A stretch of 64,000 bases of DNA, from contig JBAZMD010000001.1 in NCBI GenBank assembly GCA_041649955.1, positions 62,001 to 126,000 of the forward strand, written 5' to 3'. The position numbers were made by a program, and so were the translations under genes. Below the pieces are notes generated by a model. That model saw nothing but the letters and a program-made list of their open reading frames with translations. It was not told the origin of the DNA and made no database searches. Positions 27,375 to 36,203 of the stretch are shown one piece after another. Source of the DNA: JAQUPP01 sp041649955 (GTDB lineage: Bacteria; Patescibacteriota; Patescibacteriia; UBA2591; JAQUPP01). Every line of letters begins with the position of its first letter. Position 1 is the stretch's first letter.

Positions 27375-29834
27375 TTATTTACTAATCGGCAAGGTGAAAC
27401 AAAAAGTCGTGCCTTTATTTTCTTCGCTTTCAAACCAAATTTTTCCGCCGCTTACTTCCACTAACCCCTTGGCTAAATAAAGTCCAAGACCGGTTCCCGG
27501 TTTTTGGCTAACATTATCAGCTCTGAAAAATCTGGAGAAAATTTTTTCTTGCTGGGATTTTGGTATACCCATACCCTGATCGGAAGTTTGATAAAGTATT
27601 TCTTCTCCTTTTTGTTCAATTTTTATTTTTATTTCCGAATTATCCGGAGAATATTTAATGGCATTATCCAATAAAATAATAATCACTTGGCGAATTTTCT
27701 CCTCGTCAATTTTAACTTTCGGTAAAAGAACTGGCGGTTTTTCCACATTTAATTTAATATTTTTCTTTTCCAAATACGGTTTATATTCGTCCAAAATAGA
27801 ATTCACTAATTCTTCAATTTGTTTTTCTTCTGTTTTAAAAACCAATCTGCCTGCATCAAGCCGCGAAACATTAAGCAGATCATTGACCAATTCCACCATC
27901 CTTTCGCTTCCGCGATGAATTCTCTCAACTTCTCCTTTTTCTTTGTCGTCTAATTTTTTACCAAGTGTTTGAAGCAAGGCTTCCGCCCCCCATTTAATAA
28001 TAGTCGCCGGCGTTCTGAGCTGATGAGAAGCCAAAGAAATAAATTGAGATTTAAGTTTGTCAATTTCTCTCTCTCGAGTAATATCGCGCAATACTACCAC
28101 TCCGCCGATAATTTGGCCATTTTCATCTTTCAAGGGCGCGGCTGAACTGGCAATCGGCACCTCTTTTCCGTCGCTGGTAAACAAAATAGATGGATCAATC
28201 AAATTGGTTAATTTTCCGCTTACTAAAGCTTGACTGATAAAATCTTTATTTTCCGTTTTATCTTCTTCTTTAAAAATTTTAAGAATTTGATCATAGGGCT
28301 TACCTAAACAATCTTTCTCCAGAAAACCCGTGATTCGCGTGATAGCCGGATTAATAAGAGCCAATCTTTTTTCCGAATCAATCACAAAAACGCCGTCACC
28401 GATGCTGATTAAAATTGTTTCCAATCTGTTTTTTTCTTGTTCAATTTCCGCTTTGGCTATTCTCAATTCTTCGGTTCTTTCTTTTACTTTTTGTTCCAAA
28501 GTTTCATAATAAGCCCTCAATTTCAAAGTCATCTGATTAAAACTGTCGGCCAATTGTTCAATTTCGTCGCGGGTATTTATTTTTATTTGATAAAATAAAT
28601 TTCCTTTGCTGATTTCTTCCGCGCCTCTGGTTAATTTTTTAATCGGCGCGCTGATTGCTCTAGAACTGAAAAAAGCCAAAATAATCAAAATGATTGCCAA
28701 AACCAATAAAACAATAAAAATAAAATTTTTGGTATTTTGAGCGCTAGCAATTACCTCATTTACCGGAACCACTAATCCCAAACTCCAACCCGTATCTTTA
28801 ATTGGATAATAAGCGATATATTTTTCTGATTGGTTGAATTTAATTGTTTCAATGCCGTTCTTGCCTTTAATCATGGACATTACCGCGTATTTCAAATCAG
28901 GATTGGAAGTTTCCAGCAAACTTGATTTTCTGATTTCGGAAATTCCCAATTGTTCGTCATTTATTCCCAAATCAGCCTGAGCTCGCACCGGCAAGCTTAT
29001 TAATCTGGCTTCTTTGTCAATCATAAAAGCATAACCGGTTTTCCATAATTTAATGTCCAAAATGCGATTAGTGATATCTTCCAAAGTCAAATCAATGCCG
29101 GTTAACATTTTCATTTTATCATTTTGATAAACCGGGGCCAAAGCTGAAATCATCAAGCCATGACCGGTTACGTCAACGTATGGCGGCGTCCATTTGGCAA
29201 GTTTATTCGGATTGTTAATCTCGGTTAAATCATCCCAAAACGGAGCGGCTACGCCATCTTTATTGGCATCAGCCGGTAAAACATCCATGGCAAAACCGCC
29301 TTGATTATCAGGATTAGGATCGGAATTCGGATAAAAACGATACCAGCAATATTTATTGCCGATAATATAAATATTATCAGTATTCGGATTTTCATTTTTT
29401 ATCGTCGGAAAAATAAAATCCAAATCAGCTGATAAATTCAAATCATTTTTTACTTGGTCATCAAGCGGACACCAATTAAAAACAATGACTGATGAAACTT
29501 CGTCGGCCGAATTTCCGTATTGCCCTTCCGGTCCTCTAAATAAACTGTCTGTTGACCAATAGTCCGGATGATAAAAAAGATCCGGGTTATTGAAAACATT
29601 GGTGGCAAAATCAGCCAAATTTTTGCTGGCCGAACTCACTTTTGATAATGATAAATTAATTTTATCAGCCTCGCTCTGTGAAAGACTTTTCAAGCGATTG
29701 GTGGCTTCATTCTCCAATTCTGTCGTTGTTTTGGAAATGGAAATAAAACCGATCAAAGCAATCGGCAATAAAGCAAAAAGGGTAAATATTAAAATCAATT
29801 TAATATTAAGCCCGAATTTAAACTTCTTTTTCAT
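27375..29834 (-). CDS. membrane sensor histidine kinase (Cache-HAMP-PAS-HisKA-HATPase)
   Basis: 819 aa. Membrane helix about 12-32, extracellular dCache-like sensor (about 40-350), second membrane helix (about 365-388), HAMP (to about 440), coiled coil, PAS (about 460-590), then HisKA with phosphoacceptor His604 in SLASHQLRTPATII. The HATPase_c domain has the N-box LLDNAIKYSP, DQGMGIP and GTGLGLYLAKGLVE. It probably phosphorylates the adjacent receiver. The ligand is unknown. The promoter puts the start of transcription at the ATG. Confidence 0.96.
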   Translation of the reverse strand: MKKKFKFGLNIKLILIFTLFALLPIALIGFISISKTTTELENEATNRLKSLSQSEADKINLSLSKVSSASKNLADFATNVFNNPDLFYHPDYWSTDSLFRGPEGQYGNSADEVSSVIVFNWCPLDDQVKNDLNLSADLDFIFPTIKNENPNTDNIYIIGNKYCWYRFYPNSDPNPDNQGGFAMDVLPADANKDGVAAPFWDDLTEINNPNKLAKWTPPYVDVTGHGLMISALAPVYQNDKMKMLTGIDLTLEDITNRILDIKLWKTGYAFMIDKEARLISLPVRAQADLGINDEQLGISEIRKSSLLETSNPDLKYAVMSMIKGKNGIETIKFNQSEKYIAYYPIKDTGWSLGLVVPVNEVIASAQNTKNFIFIVLLVLAIILIILAFFSSRAISAPIKKLTRGAEEISKGNLFYQIKINTRDEIEQLADSFNQMTLKLRAYYETLEQKVKERTEELRIAKAEIEQEKNRLETILISIGDGVFVIDSEKRLALINPAITRITGFLEKDCLGKPYDQILKIFKEEDKTENKDFISQALVSGKLTNLIDPSILFTSDGKEVPIASSAAPLKDENGQIIGGVVVLRDITREREIDKLKSQFISLASHQLRTPATIIKWGAEALLQTLGKKLDDKEKGEVERIHRGSERMVELVNDLLNVSRLDAGRLVFKTEEKQIEELVNSILDEYKPYLEKKNIKLNVEKPPVLLPKVKIDEEKIRQVIIILLDNAIKYSPDNSEIKIKIEQKGEEILYQTSDQGMGIPKSQQEKIFSRFFRADNVSQKPGTGLGLYLAKGLVEVSGGKIWFESEENKGTTFCFTLPISK

Positions 29835-29840
29835 GCTTTA

Positions 29841-29846
29841 ATTATA
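29841..29846 (-). promoter_or_regulatory. -10 box of the histidine kinase operon (leaderless)
   Basis: TATAAT with the ATG exactly six bases downstream. The -35 position falls in the T-run of the neighbouring terminator (TTTTAT), so it is weak. Confidence 0.5.
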
Positions 29847-29868
29847 CAATAATTCGGATAAAATAAAA

Positions 29869-29900
29869 GGCCTGCTTTGATAACTTCTCAAAGCAGGCTC
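29869..29900 (-). terminator. terminator of the PLP-enzyme gene
   Basis: GCCTGCTTTGA/TCAAAGCAGGC perfect stem followed on the minus strand by TTTTATTTTAT. Confidence 0.9.
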
Positions 29901-29916
29901 TAAAAATGTAAATTCC

Positions 29917-31368
29917 TTATTTCACCGTCTCAATCACATCCAAAATCTTTTCCAATTCTTCTGGAGATTCATTGCCTCCGGCAATACGAATCATATCGCC
30001 AAAAACACCAACTCGGGTTTTTTCAAAAGCGAAACTGCCGCCGTATTCAACTAATCCTTTTAAACCGCCTTTTTCCAGCTTGTCCGCTGTTTCCCAAGCA
30101 TTTTCACATTGGATGTAAAAAACAGCTGTCGCTCCATCGGGTAAATTCTTTTCCGTGTATTCATAATTGGGATGAGTCGGTAAATTGGGATGAGAAACAG
30201 CTGTAATTCCCATTCTTCCGATTGCTTTGGAGAAGCCCTGAGCTAAAATTTTGGTATTACTAAGGATTTGCTTATTGCGGATATTAAATTCTTTTTTGGT
30301 CGTTTCCGGCAAACGCGCTTCTGAACTTTTTGGCGGATATGTACCTTCTCTCATTCTCTCAATTTCAAGCTCAAGTAATTTGTTAGGATCATTGCTATAT
30401 GCCACACCTATTGTCGTCTTGTCTTTGGCAAAAAATTTAGTTCCCGAATCAACGACTAAAACCGACGCTTTAGTTTTTTTAATTTCTTGAGGCAAATTAA
30501 GATTTGTTTCAGTTGGCAAAGTATTATCCAAAATTAGAGTCATCGGCATTTCCCTTTTAGCCAGCCAAACCGTATCAAATAAAGACTTTAATTCCAAAAG
30601 TGCACCTCGACGATCCTCGCTAATCATAATTGCCTCTTCTTCTAAATCCCGCAGTAAATCCTTTAGCGGCATATAACTTTGTTCTTTATTAATTTTTCGA
30701 GCAGTTCCCTCAAATTCTTTGACTAAATTTTCTAATTTGGCTTTTTGCTCAGGGCTATATTTTTCGCCTCGTCCAGCTCCTTCCCAATCGCCGGCTGTCA
30801 GCCAGTCACGAATCCAATCTTTATGAAACAATTGTTTCTCAATCAAGGTTGGCAGATTTAAATCTTTTTGATATTTTTCATTCATCTCTTCTGTTTTTTC
30901 AAAAAGATTTTTCAAATCAACCACCGGCATATCCTGAGCATTACCGACTGTTTCGGTAAAAATCGCTTTCGGACGATACTGGTCAATCAATTTGTTCAGT
31001 TCGTCTTTTTCTCCGCTTTTAATCGGAATACATTTGACGCCGCGAATCATCAAATCTTTTTCAATAAAATTTTTTGATTCGCCATAAGTTGAAGGACTGT
31101 AAAGTAAAACATCACCTTTGGTCAAATGCAAACTTTCTATGGCGCCATTAACTGCCGCCATACCGTCATTATAAAGTAAAACCTTGTCTGCACCAATTTC
31201 TTGGGCAACCTTCATCTGGCGTTCTCTTAAAGCGGGATAATCATAACGGGCATAAATCTCTACCGGTTCACCTTTTCCATATTTTTCAAAAGCATCCTTC
31301 CACTCACCAAGGGTTTCATAAGTACCGGTAACGTCTAAATTTTTTTCACCAAATTTTTCTCTTTCCAT
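29917..31368 (-). CDS. PLP-dependent Cys/Met-metabolism-type transferase
   Basis: 483 aa, fold-type I. A phosphate-contact region (YNDGMAAVNGAIESL), PSTYGES, FTETVGNAQDMPVVDL and the Schiff-base lysine in VVDSGTKFFAKDKTTIG match the cystathionine gamma-synthase/lyase group. An insertion of about 90 charged residues (about 170-265) interrupts the usual fold, so substrate prediction is unsafe. It is a monocistronic unit with strong promoter, leader hairpin, AAAGGAGGAAAAAATT before the ATG, and terminator. Confidence 0.85.
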   Translation of the reverse strand: MEREKFGEKNLDVTGTYETLGEWKDAFEKYGKGEPVEIYARYDYPALRERQMKVAQEIGADKVLLYNDGMAAVNGAIESLHLTKGDVLLYSPSTYGESKNFIEKDLMIRGVKCIPIKSGEKDELNKLIDQYRPKAIFTETVGNAQDMPVVDLKNLFEKTEEMNEKYQKDLNLPTLIEKQLFHKDWIRDWLTAGDWEGAGRGEKYSPEQKAKLENLVKEFEGTARKINKEQSYMPLKDLLRDLEEEAIMISEDRRGALLELKSLFDTVWLAKREMPMTLILDNTLPTETNLNLPQEIKKTKASVLVVDSGTKFFAKDKTTIGVAYSNDPNKLLELEIERMREGTYPPKSSEARLPETTKKEFNIRNKQILSNTKILAQGFSKAIGRMGITAVSHPNLPTHPNYEYTEKNLPDGATAVFYIQCENAWETADKLEKGGLKGLVEYGGSFAFEKTRVGVFGDMIRIAGGNESPEELEKILDVIETVK

Positions 31369-31388
31369 AATTTTTTCCTCCTTTTTTT

Positions 31389-31404
31389 CCCATTATATAA
31401 TGGG
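31389..31404 (-). promoter_or_regulatory. leader hairpin next to the Shine-Dalgarno sequence
   Basis: CCCATTATATAATGGG, a perfect 16-bp palindrome ending a few bases upstream of AAAGGAGG of the PLP-enzyme gene. Confidence 0.65.
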
Positions 31405-31421
31405 CTAACCTTTATAATTAA

Positions 31422-31450
31422 ATAATAGCAAAAATTTTGATTTTTGTCAA
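31422..31450 (-). promoter_or_regulatory. promoter of the PLP-enzyme gene
   Basis: TTGACA, 17-bp spacer (AAAATC...TTGC), TATTAT; member of the shared promoter class. Confidence 0.88.
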
Positions 31451-31454
31451 TCCC

Positions 31455-32315
31455 CTATTTTTGTTCTTCTTGCTTCCTAGATTGTACAATTATAGCTTTT
31501 TCTACTAGTTCAATATCATTAGGAAGTTTCTTCGCTTCAAAGTCGCCATTATTATCTTGTGAACTAATTTTTTCATAAAGTAACTTTAATCTATTTTGTT
31601 TTTCATCAGTAAGATTCCAACCTTTTTTGAAATCTTCCGTAGATAAAGGGATGTCATATCTGTATAAAATTTCGTTTTTAATAAAACCGGCATTTTTTAA
31701 TAATTCTAATAAGGCTTGTTCATCTGTGATAAATTTTTCAACTGCTACTTTTTCTGCAATAATCTTTTCCCTTTCTGTATAAAGATAATTAGTCATTTGA
31801 TTATTTCGAACGGCCGGTGAAACTAAAGCGGATAAAATAAGCTTGCCATCATTTTTTAAAACCCTATTCACTTCTGATAGAGCTTTTATCTGTAAGGGTT
31901 TTGGAAGATAATCTAAAACCTGTTTTATGGTAATTATGTCGACTGATTTATCATTCAGGGGAATGTCAATAATATCCCCTGGAAGTTTATCATAACCCTT
32001 TTTATCAGGAATCTCATTAAGCATGTCTAGATTCCTGTCAATAAAAATTGTTTTAATGTTAATTCCTTTGTCTTTTAATTTCTTCTCAAATTCTTTATTA
32101 AAAAAATCCCCGCATATTCCGGGACCGCAACCAATATCAGCTAAAATAATTTCTTTTTTCTTAGCTATTTCTTCAAGATCTAAACCGCGAAACATATTCT
32201 CTAATACGTCTTCTCTGGCCTGATAACCACGCAAGGATTCTCTATAATTTTTTATCCTCCAAGTATCTCTTGAAACAATGTCGCCAGTTGAAACTCCTTT
32301 TTCAATATTTGTCAT
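31455..32315 (-). CDS. class I SAM-dependent methyltransferase
   Basis: 286 aa. Motif I is LADIGCGPGICGDFF, motif II region IKTIFIDRNLDMLNE, then VDIITIKQVLDYLP and LSEVNRVLKNDGKLILSAL, the usual order of the Methyltransf_11 type. The C-terminal part carries a ligand-binding extension. The substrate is unknown. It is last gene of a three-gene operon (29 bp after the 115-aa gene). Its stop at 31455 lies beside the next promoter. Confidence 0.85.
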   Translation of the reverse strand: MTNIEKGVSTGDIVSRDTWRIKNYRESLRGYQAREDVLENMFRGLDLEEIAKKKEIILADIGCGPGICGDFFNKEFEKKLKDKGINIKTIFIDRNLDMLNEIPDKKGYDKLPGDIIDIPLNDKSVDIITIKQVLDYLPKPLQIKALSEVNRVLKNDGKLILSALVSPAVRNNQMTNYLYTEREKIIAEKVAVEKFITDEQALLELLKNAGFIKNEILYRYDIPLSTEDFKKGWNLTDEKQNRLKLLYEKISSQDNNGDFEAKKLPNDIELVEKAIIVQSRKQEEQK

Positions 32316-32344
32316 AATTTTGATTATATTTAAAAAAAATTAAG

Positions 32345-32692
32345 CTATTTTGAACCGGAATTTAATAAATTTTCAATTATAGATAATTTATCTCCTGAAA
32401 TATTCTTTAAAATTTTTGAGAAATAGTCAGTAGTAACATCATTTGTAACTTTTTTAGTTATGGCTTTAATTTCTTTTTCAGAATAATTTTCTTTAAGAAA
32501 ATTATCTATTTCTTCATAGTTGAAATTTCCGTCCTTTGATTTATAACCTTTTTCTGTTAATGCTTCAACAATAATATTGGTTGATATTAAATCTCCCAAT
32601 TTCTTTACGCTATTATTAATTTCGCTTTCCGAAAATTCAAGCACATTAAGAATTTTATAAATCTTTTCAATTTCTTCAGCGGCTATATTCAT
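32345..32692 (-). CDS. hypothetical helical protein, 115 aa
   Basis: No family recognised. It is acidic and lysine-rich, without cysteine or membrane helix: IEKIYKILNVLEFSESEINN and a repeat-like helical pattern (VEALTEKGYKSKDGNFNYEE, then FLKENYSEKEIKAITKKV). It lies between the 141-aa gene (25 bp) and the methyltransferase, so it shares their promoter. Confidence 0.55.
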   Translation of the reverse strand: MNIAAEEIEKIYKILNVLEFSESEINNSVKKLGDLISTNIIVEALTEKGYKSKDGNFNYEEIDNFLKENYSEKEIKAITKKVTNDVTTDYFSKILKNISGDKLSIIENLLNSGSK

Positions 32693-32717
32693 ATATTTGT
32701 AATGACTAAAAAATTTA

Positions 32718-33143
32718 TTATATTTTTTTTGATTTTTCCATTTTAATTTCTCTGTCCAATTTGATACGTTGAATTGCGCTCTTTATCCCCTCTGAAAAAA
32801 TGAGTATTCCCATTCCTGTAACGGATATAGCAAGGGTTTCTGCTGCATGAATTTCCCCTCTTGTTAATGCTTGTCCCATAATATTTATCATTTGTTCCTG
32901 ATTTAAAAATGCTATTCTGGACATTTCTAAACCAGCAAGCGTACTAAGGGTTCCGAAAAATTTAGCAGCCGTATCTTCCAATTCATGAGGTCTGAGAATA
33001 TTTAAAACATTTTTTATTTTATCAAAGACAGATTTTTGTTTTTCTTCAAAAAAATCCTTACTTAATTTTTCTGGATTTTTTTCTTGATCTATTTGTTGTT
33101 CCGGAGTTAGTATCTCTTCTGGAATTGGTTTTTCTCCGTTCAT
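32718..33143 (-). CDS. hypothetical protein, 141 aa
   Basis: No family recognised. The first 45 residues are acidic and disordered-looking (PIPEEILTPEQQIDQEKNPE). The middle and C-terminal parts contain two moderately hydrophobic segments (about 62-80 and 100-122, LAISVTGMGILIFSEGI) that could be membrane helices, then a basic tail. It has a TGAGG Shine-Dalgarno sequence, a leader hairpin and a consensus promoter, so it is expressed. First gene of a three-gene unit. Confidence 0.6.
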   Translation of the reverse strand: MNGEKPIPEEILTPEQQIDQEKNPEKLSKDFFEEKQKSVFDKIKNVLNILRPHELEDTAAKFFGTLSTLAGLEMSRIAFLNQEQMINIMGQALTRGEIHAAETLAISVTGMGILIFSEGIKSAIQRIKLDREIKMEKSKKI

Positions 33144-33157
33144 ATATTTACCTCATT

Positions 33158-33180
33158 AAGATTGTTTTTAAACAATCTTT
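33158..33180 (-). promoter_or_regulatory. leader hairpin of the 141-aa gene
   Basis: AAGATTGTT-TTTAA-AACAATCTT, ending directly upstream of the TGAGG ribosome-binding site. Confidence 0.6.
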
Positions 33181-33203
33181 TAATTGATTATTTATCTATT
33201 TTC

Positions 33204-33232
33204 AGAATAGCATATTTTAAGGAATTTGTCAA
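33204..33232 (-). promoter_or_regulatory. promoter of the three-gene unit 33143-31455
   Basis: TTGACA, 17 bp ending ATATGC, TATTCT. Confidence 0.82.
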
Positions 33233-33274
33233 TTAACCGTTCAGTTAACGCTAAGGAATGACAATTTCAACTGT

Positions 33275-34132
33275 CTACTTTTTAATCTTTAAAATATAAA
33301 TTGGCATAAATTCCGTATAAGTCCAACGAGGAGCTTCTACAATTGCTTTAATGGCAAAATATTTTTTAAGCATATTCTCAAATTCTTTTTTAAAAAAAGT
33401 AATATGAATGATTTTACCACCGTGTTTCTCTATATTGTGTATTTTCCAAACATCTTCTTTTCTAAGTTTTATTTCCCCTTTTTCCAAGGCAGGATTAAAA
33501 AGATCAAACATTTTTTTCACAGACCATTCTTTCGTTTTTTCGTTGTATATTTTTTTCTTCCATTTTGTATAGTATCCTAGGGCAAACCAAAACATAAGCC
33601 AAGTGGTTTTTTTCTGATTATATTGTTTTTGAAAATAAGAAAAATTTTCTTGCGGTTTCTCCGGCAAATAAATAAAATTGCGCGTAATAAAATATCCATC
33701 GGGTTTTAAAAGTTTGTTGATGTTTTTTAATAATTCAGGATGAAGTTTAACCGGTATATTATTAAGAGAAGCATCAGCAAGTACTGCGTCAAAACAATGC
33801 TCCGGCAAAAATTGTACCATTTTTAACCAATCGCATCTCATCATTAAATTCTTATCATCGTCTCTAAATTTCATTGTTTGATACATTGATTCAATGACAT
33901 TAAAACTTATATCAATTGCTAAAGTTTCGCAGCCCAAACCAATGGCCATGTCTCTTAATTCCGGCGTAGCGCCCAAAACTAAAACACGCGGATCCTTTTT
34001 TCCCTTAATGGCTAATTTCAAATATTTTTTATAAATATCTAATTCTTCTTTTATCGGCGCTGAAGACCCTTCCCGCTTAGCGCGGGAAGAAGCTACTTTT
34101 TTTATATCCCAACGTGACAATATTGTTTTCAT
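33275..34132 (-). CDS. methyltransferase with non-canonical LGxTPxxRD motif I
   Basis: 285 aa. Instead of DxGxGxG it has VLVLGATPELRDMAIGLGCE followed by LAIDISFNVIESM, then FDAVLADASLNNIPVKLHPE and LLKPDGYFITRNF. It belongs with the proteins at 44864 and 45724, which share LGxTPxxRD and the C-terminal 'xPIYxLKK' type ending. SAM binding is inferred from the fold pattern. The N-terminus contains a poorly conserved stretch (residues 1-30), so a later start is possible. Confidence 0.75.
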   Translation of the reverse strand: MKTILSRWDIKKVASSRAKREGSSAPIKEELDIYKKYLKLAIKGKKDPRVLVLGATPELRDMAIGLGCETLAIDISFNVIESMYQTMKFRDDDKNLMMRCDWLKMVQFLPEHCFDAVLADASLNNIPVKLHPELLKNINKLLKPDGYFITRNFIYLPEKPQENFSYFQKQYNQKKTTWLMFWFALGYYTKWKKKIYNEKTKEWSVKKMFDLFNPALEKGEIKLRKEDVWKIHNIEKHGGKIIHITFFKKEFENMLKKYFAIKAIVEAPRWTYTEFMPIYILKIKK

Positions 34133-34173
34133 ATTATTATTTATTATTTTAAACTTTTTTAGTCTTTAATTTA

Positions 34174-34201
34174 AAAATAGCAAAATTTAGTCTTTTGTCA
34201 A
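34174..34201 (-). promoter_or_regulatory. promoter of the 285-aa methyltransferase gene
   Basis: TTGACA, 16 bp ending TTGC, TATTTT. Confidence 0.7.
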
Positions 34202-34213
34202 TGATAAAAATGT

Positions 34214-34260
34214 AAAAAAAAGAGGCCAGATGTTTCCAATGTTGAAAAACACCTGGCCTG
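34214..34260 (-). terminator. terminator of the 78-aa gene
   Basis: CCAGGCCAGGTGTTT and AAACATCTGGCCT make a long stem, followed by eight T on the minus strand. Confidence 0.88.
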
Positions 34261-34274
34261 GCAAGGGTTAATTT

Positions 34275-34511
34275 TTAAGCCCATCTTATTGTGGATCCAA
34301 TTCTGAATCCACATTCTTCCGCTACTGCAGTCGCCTTTTGAAACTCTTCGTTAAATTTTTGTGCTTGAACAAGATCCTGATTATCACATGCATTCCGAAC
34401 TTTAAGAGCCATTTCTTTTAATTTCTGTATAACTCTTCCACTGGCACTATTCTGAGGCCAAATTCCAAAGACGGAATGAAAATTCTTTATATTTAAATAA
34501 ATTTTTTTCAT
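34275..34511 (-). CDS. hypothetical protein, 78 aa
   Basis: No family recognised. It is basic and helical: MKKIYLNIKNFHSVFGIWPQ, then KLKEMALKVRNACDNQDLVQ and FNEEFQKATAVAEECGFRIG. Two cysteines. It has AAAGGAGGAAAG before the ATG, a hairpin in the leader, a consensus promoter and a terminator, a complete single-gene unit. Confidence 0.65.
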   Translation of the reverse strand: MKKIYLNIKNFHSVFGIWPQNSASGRVIQKLKEMALKVRNACDNQDLVQAQKFNEEFQKATAVAEECGFRIGSTIRWA

Positions 34512-34524
34512 CTTTCCTCCTTTT

Positions 34525-34543
34525 TCCCTTGTTTTTCAAGGGA
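34525..34543 (-). promoter_or_regulatory. leader hairpin of the 78-aa gene
   Basis: CCCTTG-AAAAA-CAAGGG, directly upstream of AAAGGAGG. Confidence 0.65.
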
Positions 34544-34618
34544 ATTTCTGAAAAATTTGATTTCTTGTTTTTAAACCCTTGTTATTAAATTACAAAGAAC
34601 TTTATCTTTTATGTTAAA

Positions 34619-34647
34619 ATAATAGCATATTTTTTGATTTTTGTCAA
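34619..34647 (-). promoter_or_regulatory. promoter of the 78-aa gene
   Basis: TTGACA, 17-bp spacer (AAAATCAAAAAATATGC), TATTAT; the leader is about 100 nt. Confidence 0.88.
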
Positions 34648-34660
34648 CCCCTTTATTAAA

Positions 34661-34694
34661 AATTCAAAAAGGCGAGAATTAATCTCGCCTTTTT
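34661..34694 (-). terminator. terminator of the Q/N/P-rich protein gene
   Basis: AAAGGCGAGA-TTAA-TTCTCGCCTTTTT with a T-run on the minus strand. Confidence 0.88.
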
Positions 34695-34717
34695 GCTTAT
34701 CTAAAACCCTATATAAT

Positions 34718-36115
34718 CTATTGAGTTTTTTCTTCGTCTGTAGTCGAATCGGTGTTTTGAGTACCGAATTTCTTATCCATTAATTGATTGAGTTTGTCTA
34801 TCTTTGATTGAATAGTAGGATCTATGTTTGTTCTGTTTTTAGTGGCATAATTCATCACTTTGTTTAATTCATTACGGACATCATTGATACTCTGGCAAGC
34901 GTCTCTGTAACCTTGATTTTCAACAGATTCAATAATCGGATCAATAATCTCTTGAATGGATTGTTTTATTTCCGGATCTTTCACTCTTAAAAGTTGTTTA
35001 CTGATATCTTTAAAAGAAGTTACCACGCAATAAATATCACCCGGGTGCATACCTTCGCGCATTGGCGTTAAAGCTTCCATTGCATCTTCTATTTCACCGG
35101 CTTGATATTTAGTATTGGCTTCAGTTAAAGCGGTTCTTACCTCAACAACATCGGCTTTAATTTTTTCCATATCCAAACCTATTTTCTGATAATTTTTATT
35201 GACAACCAACTTCTCCGTTTTTTTAAGCTGAGTTTCTATTTGTTTGGTTTCTTTCGGAAATTCAACTTTCATTCTTATTTCATTAAGAGTTTCCCAAAGT
35301 TGAGCGTCATAAAATTCTTGCATTGCTTCACGTTGAGTCATATCTGTCGGCGGAGTTTTAATATTTTGAGCAAAGATGTCTAATTGACTATTAATTTCTT
35401 GTAATTTAGCTCCTTCTTCGGATAAATTCGGTAATTTTTTCAAAGCAGTGGTTAAAGTTTTAATCTGCTTTTTCATGTCTTTTATCTGTTTGGTTACTCC
35501 TTTAATTTCTTGAGGGTCTACAAAATCGTTTTGATCTTGTCCTTCTTCATTCTGATCCTGATTCTGATTTACCTGAACCTGTTTTGGTTGAGTTTGATTT
35601 GGTTTAATTTGATTTGATTGAGTGTTGTTCATCGGTTGAGGCATTTGTTGATTTTGCATCGGTTGTCCGGGTTGAGATGTCTGTTGGCCTTCGCCTCCTG
35701 AAGTTGTTTGTCCGGGTTGTCCTGGCTGATTGATAATTATTTTCTGGCCTTGATTTTGTCCTTGATTCATTGGCTGATTCGGCTGATTTCCATTTTGATT
35801 AAAATTCATTCCCGGCTGTTGGGTACCATTCATTGGTTGACTTTGCATTGGTTGTCCAGGCTGAAAATTTTGCTGATTGTTTGGTTGATTATTGGGTATT
35901 TGTTGGCCTTCATTTCCTTGCAAAATTTGTCCTTGCTGATTTTGCATTGGTTGATTAATAATTGTTTTCTGCTCCTGATTTATCGGGGGCAAGGGTGATA
36001 AAATCTCAGCATTTTGAGCAATAGTCCGGCTAATTAAAACCGCGCCCGCGGCTATAGAAGCCAAACCGATCGCTAAAGGAATTTGAATAAAAGCTTTTTT
36101 GTTGTTGATTTGCAT
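34718..36115 (-). CDS. secreted or membrane-anchored Q/N/G/P-rich protein
   Basis: 465 aa from the ATG at 36115. The open frame continues upstream into the glycosylase gene, but this Met begins a proper signal/anchor (NNKKAFIQIPLAIGLASIAA, then LISRTIAQNAE). Residues about 50-195 are low-complexity Gln/Asn/Pro/Met/Gly repeats (GQPMQ, QPNQPM, NQGQNQG). About 205-440 is a helical, coiled-coil-like region with a DPQEIKGVTKQIKDMKKQIK start. No enzyme motif. It could be a flexible cell-surface spacer with a helical head. Confidence 0.7.
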   Translation of the reverse strand: MQINNKKAFIQIPLAIGLASIAAGAVLISRTIAQNAEILSPLPPINQEQKTIINQPMQNQQGQILQGNEGQQIPNNQPNNQQNFQPGQPMQSQPMNGTQQPGMNFNQNGNQPNQPMNQGQNQGQKIIINQPGQPGQTTSGGEGQQTSQPGQPMQNQQMPQPMNNTQSNQIKPNQTQPKQVQVNQNQDQNEEGQDQNDFVDPQEIKGVTKQIKDMKKQIKTLTTALKKLPNLSEEGAKLQEINSQLDIFAQNIKTPPTDMTQREAMQEFYDAQLWETLNEIRMKVEFPKETKQIETQLKKTEKLVVNKNYQKIGLDMEKIKADVVEVRTALTEANTKYQAGEIEDAMEALTPMREGMHPGDIYCVVTSFKDISKQLLRVKDPEIKQSIQEIIDPIIESVENQGYRDACQSINDVRNELNKVMNYATKNRTNIDPTIQSKIDKLNQLMDKKFGTQNTDSTTDEEKTQ

Positions 36116-36203
36116 AAATTTATTATTATTTAATATATTTAGAAACCTTTCTATATTTAATAGTAACCCAAAACAAAACATTTGACAAGTGGATAAGGGT
36201 GGG

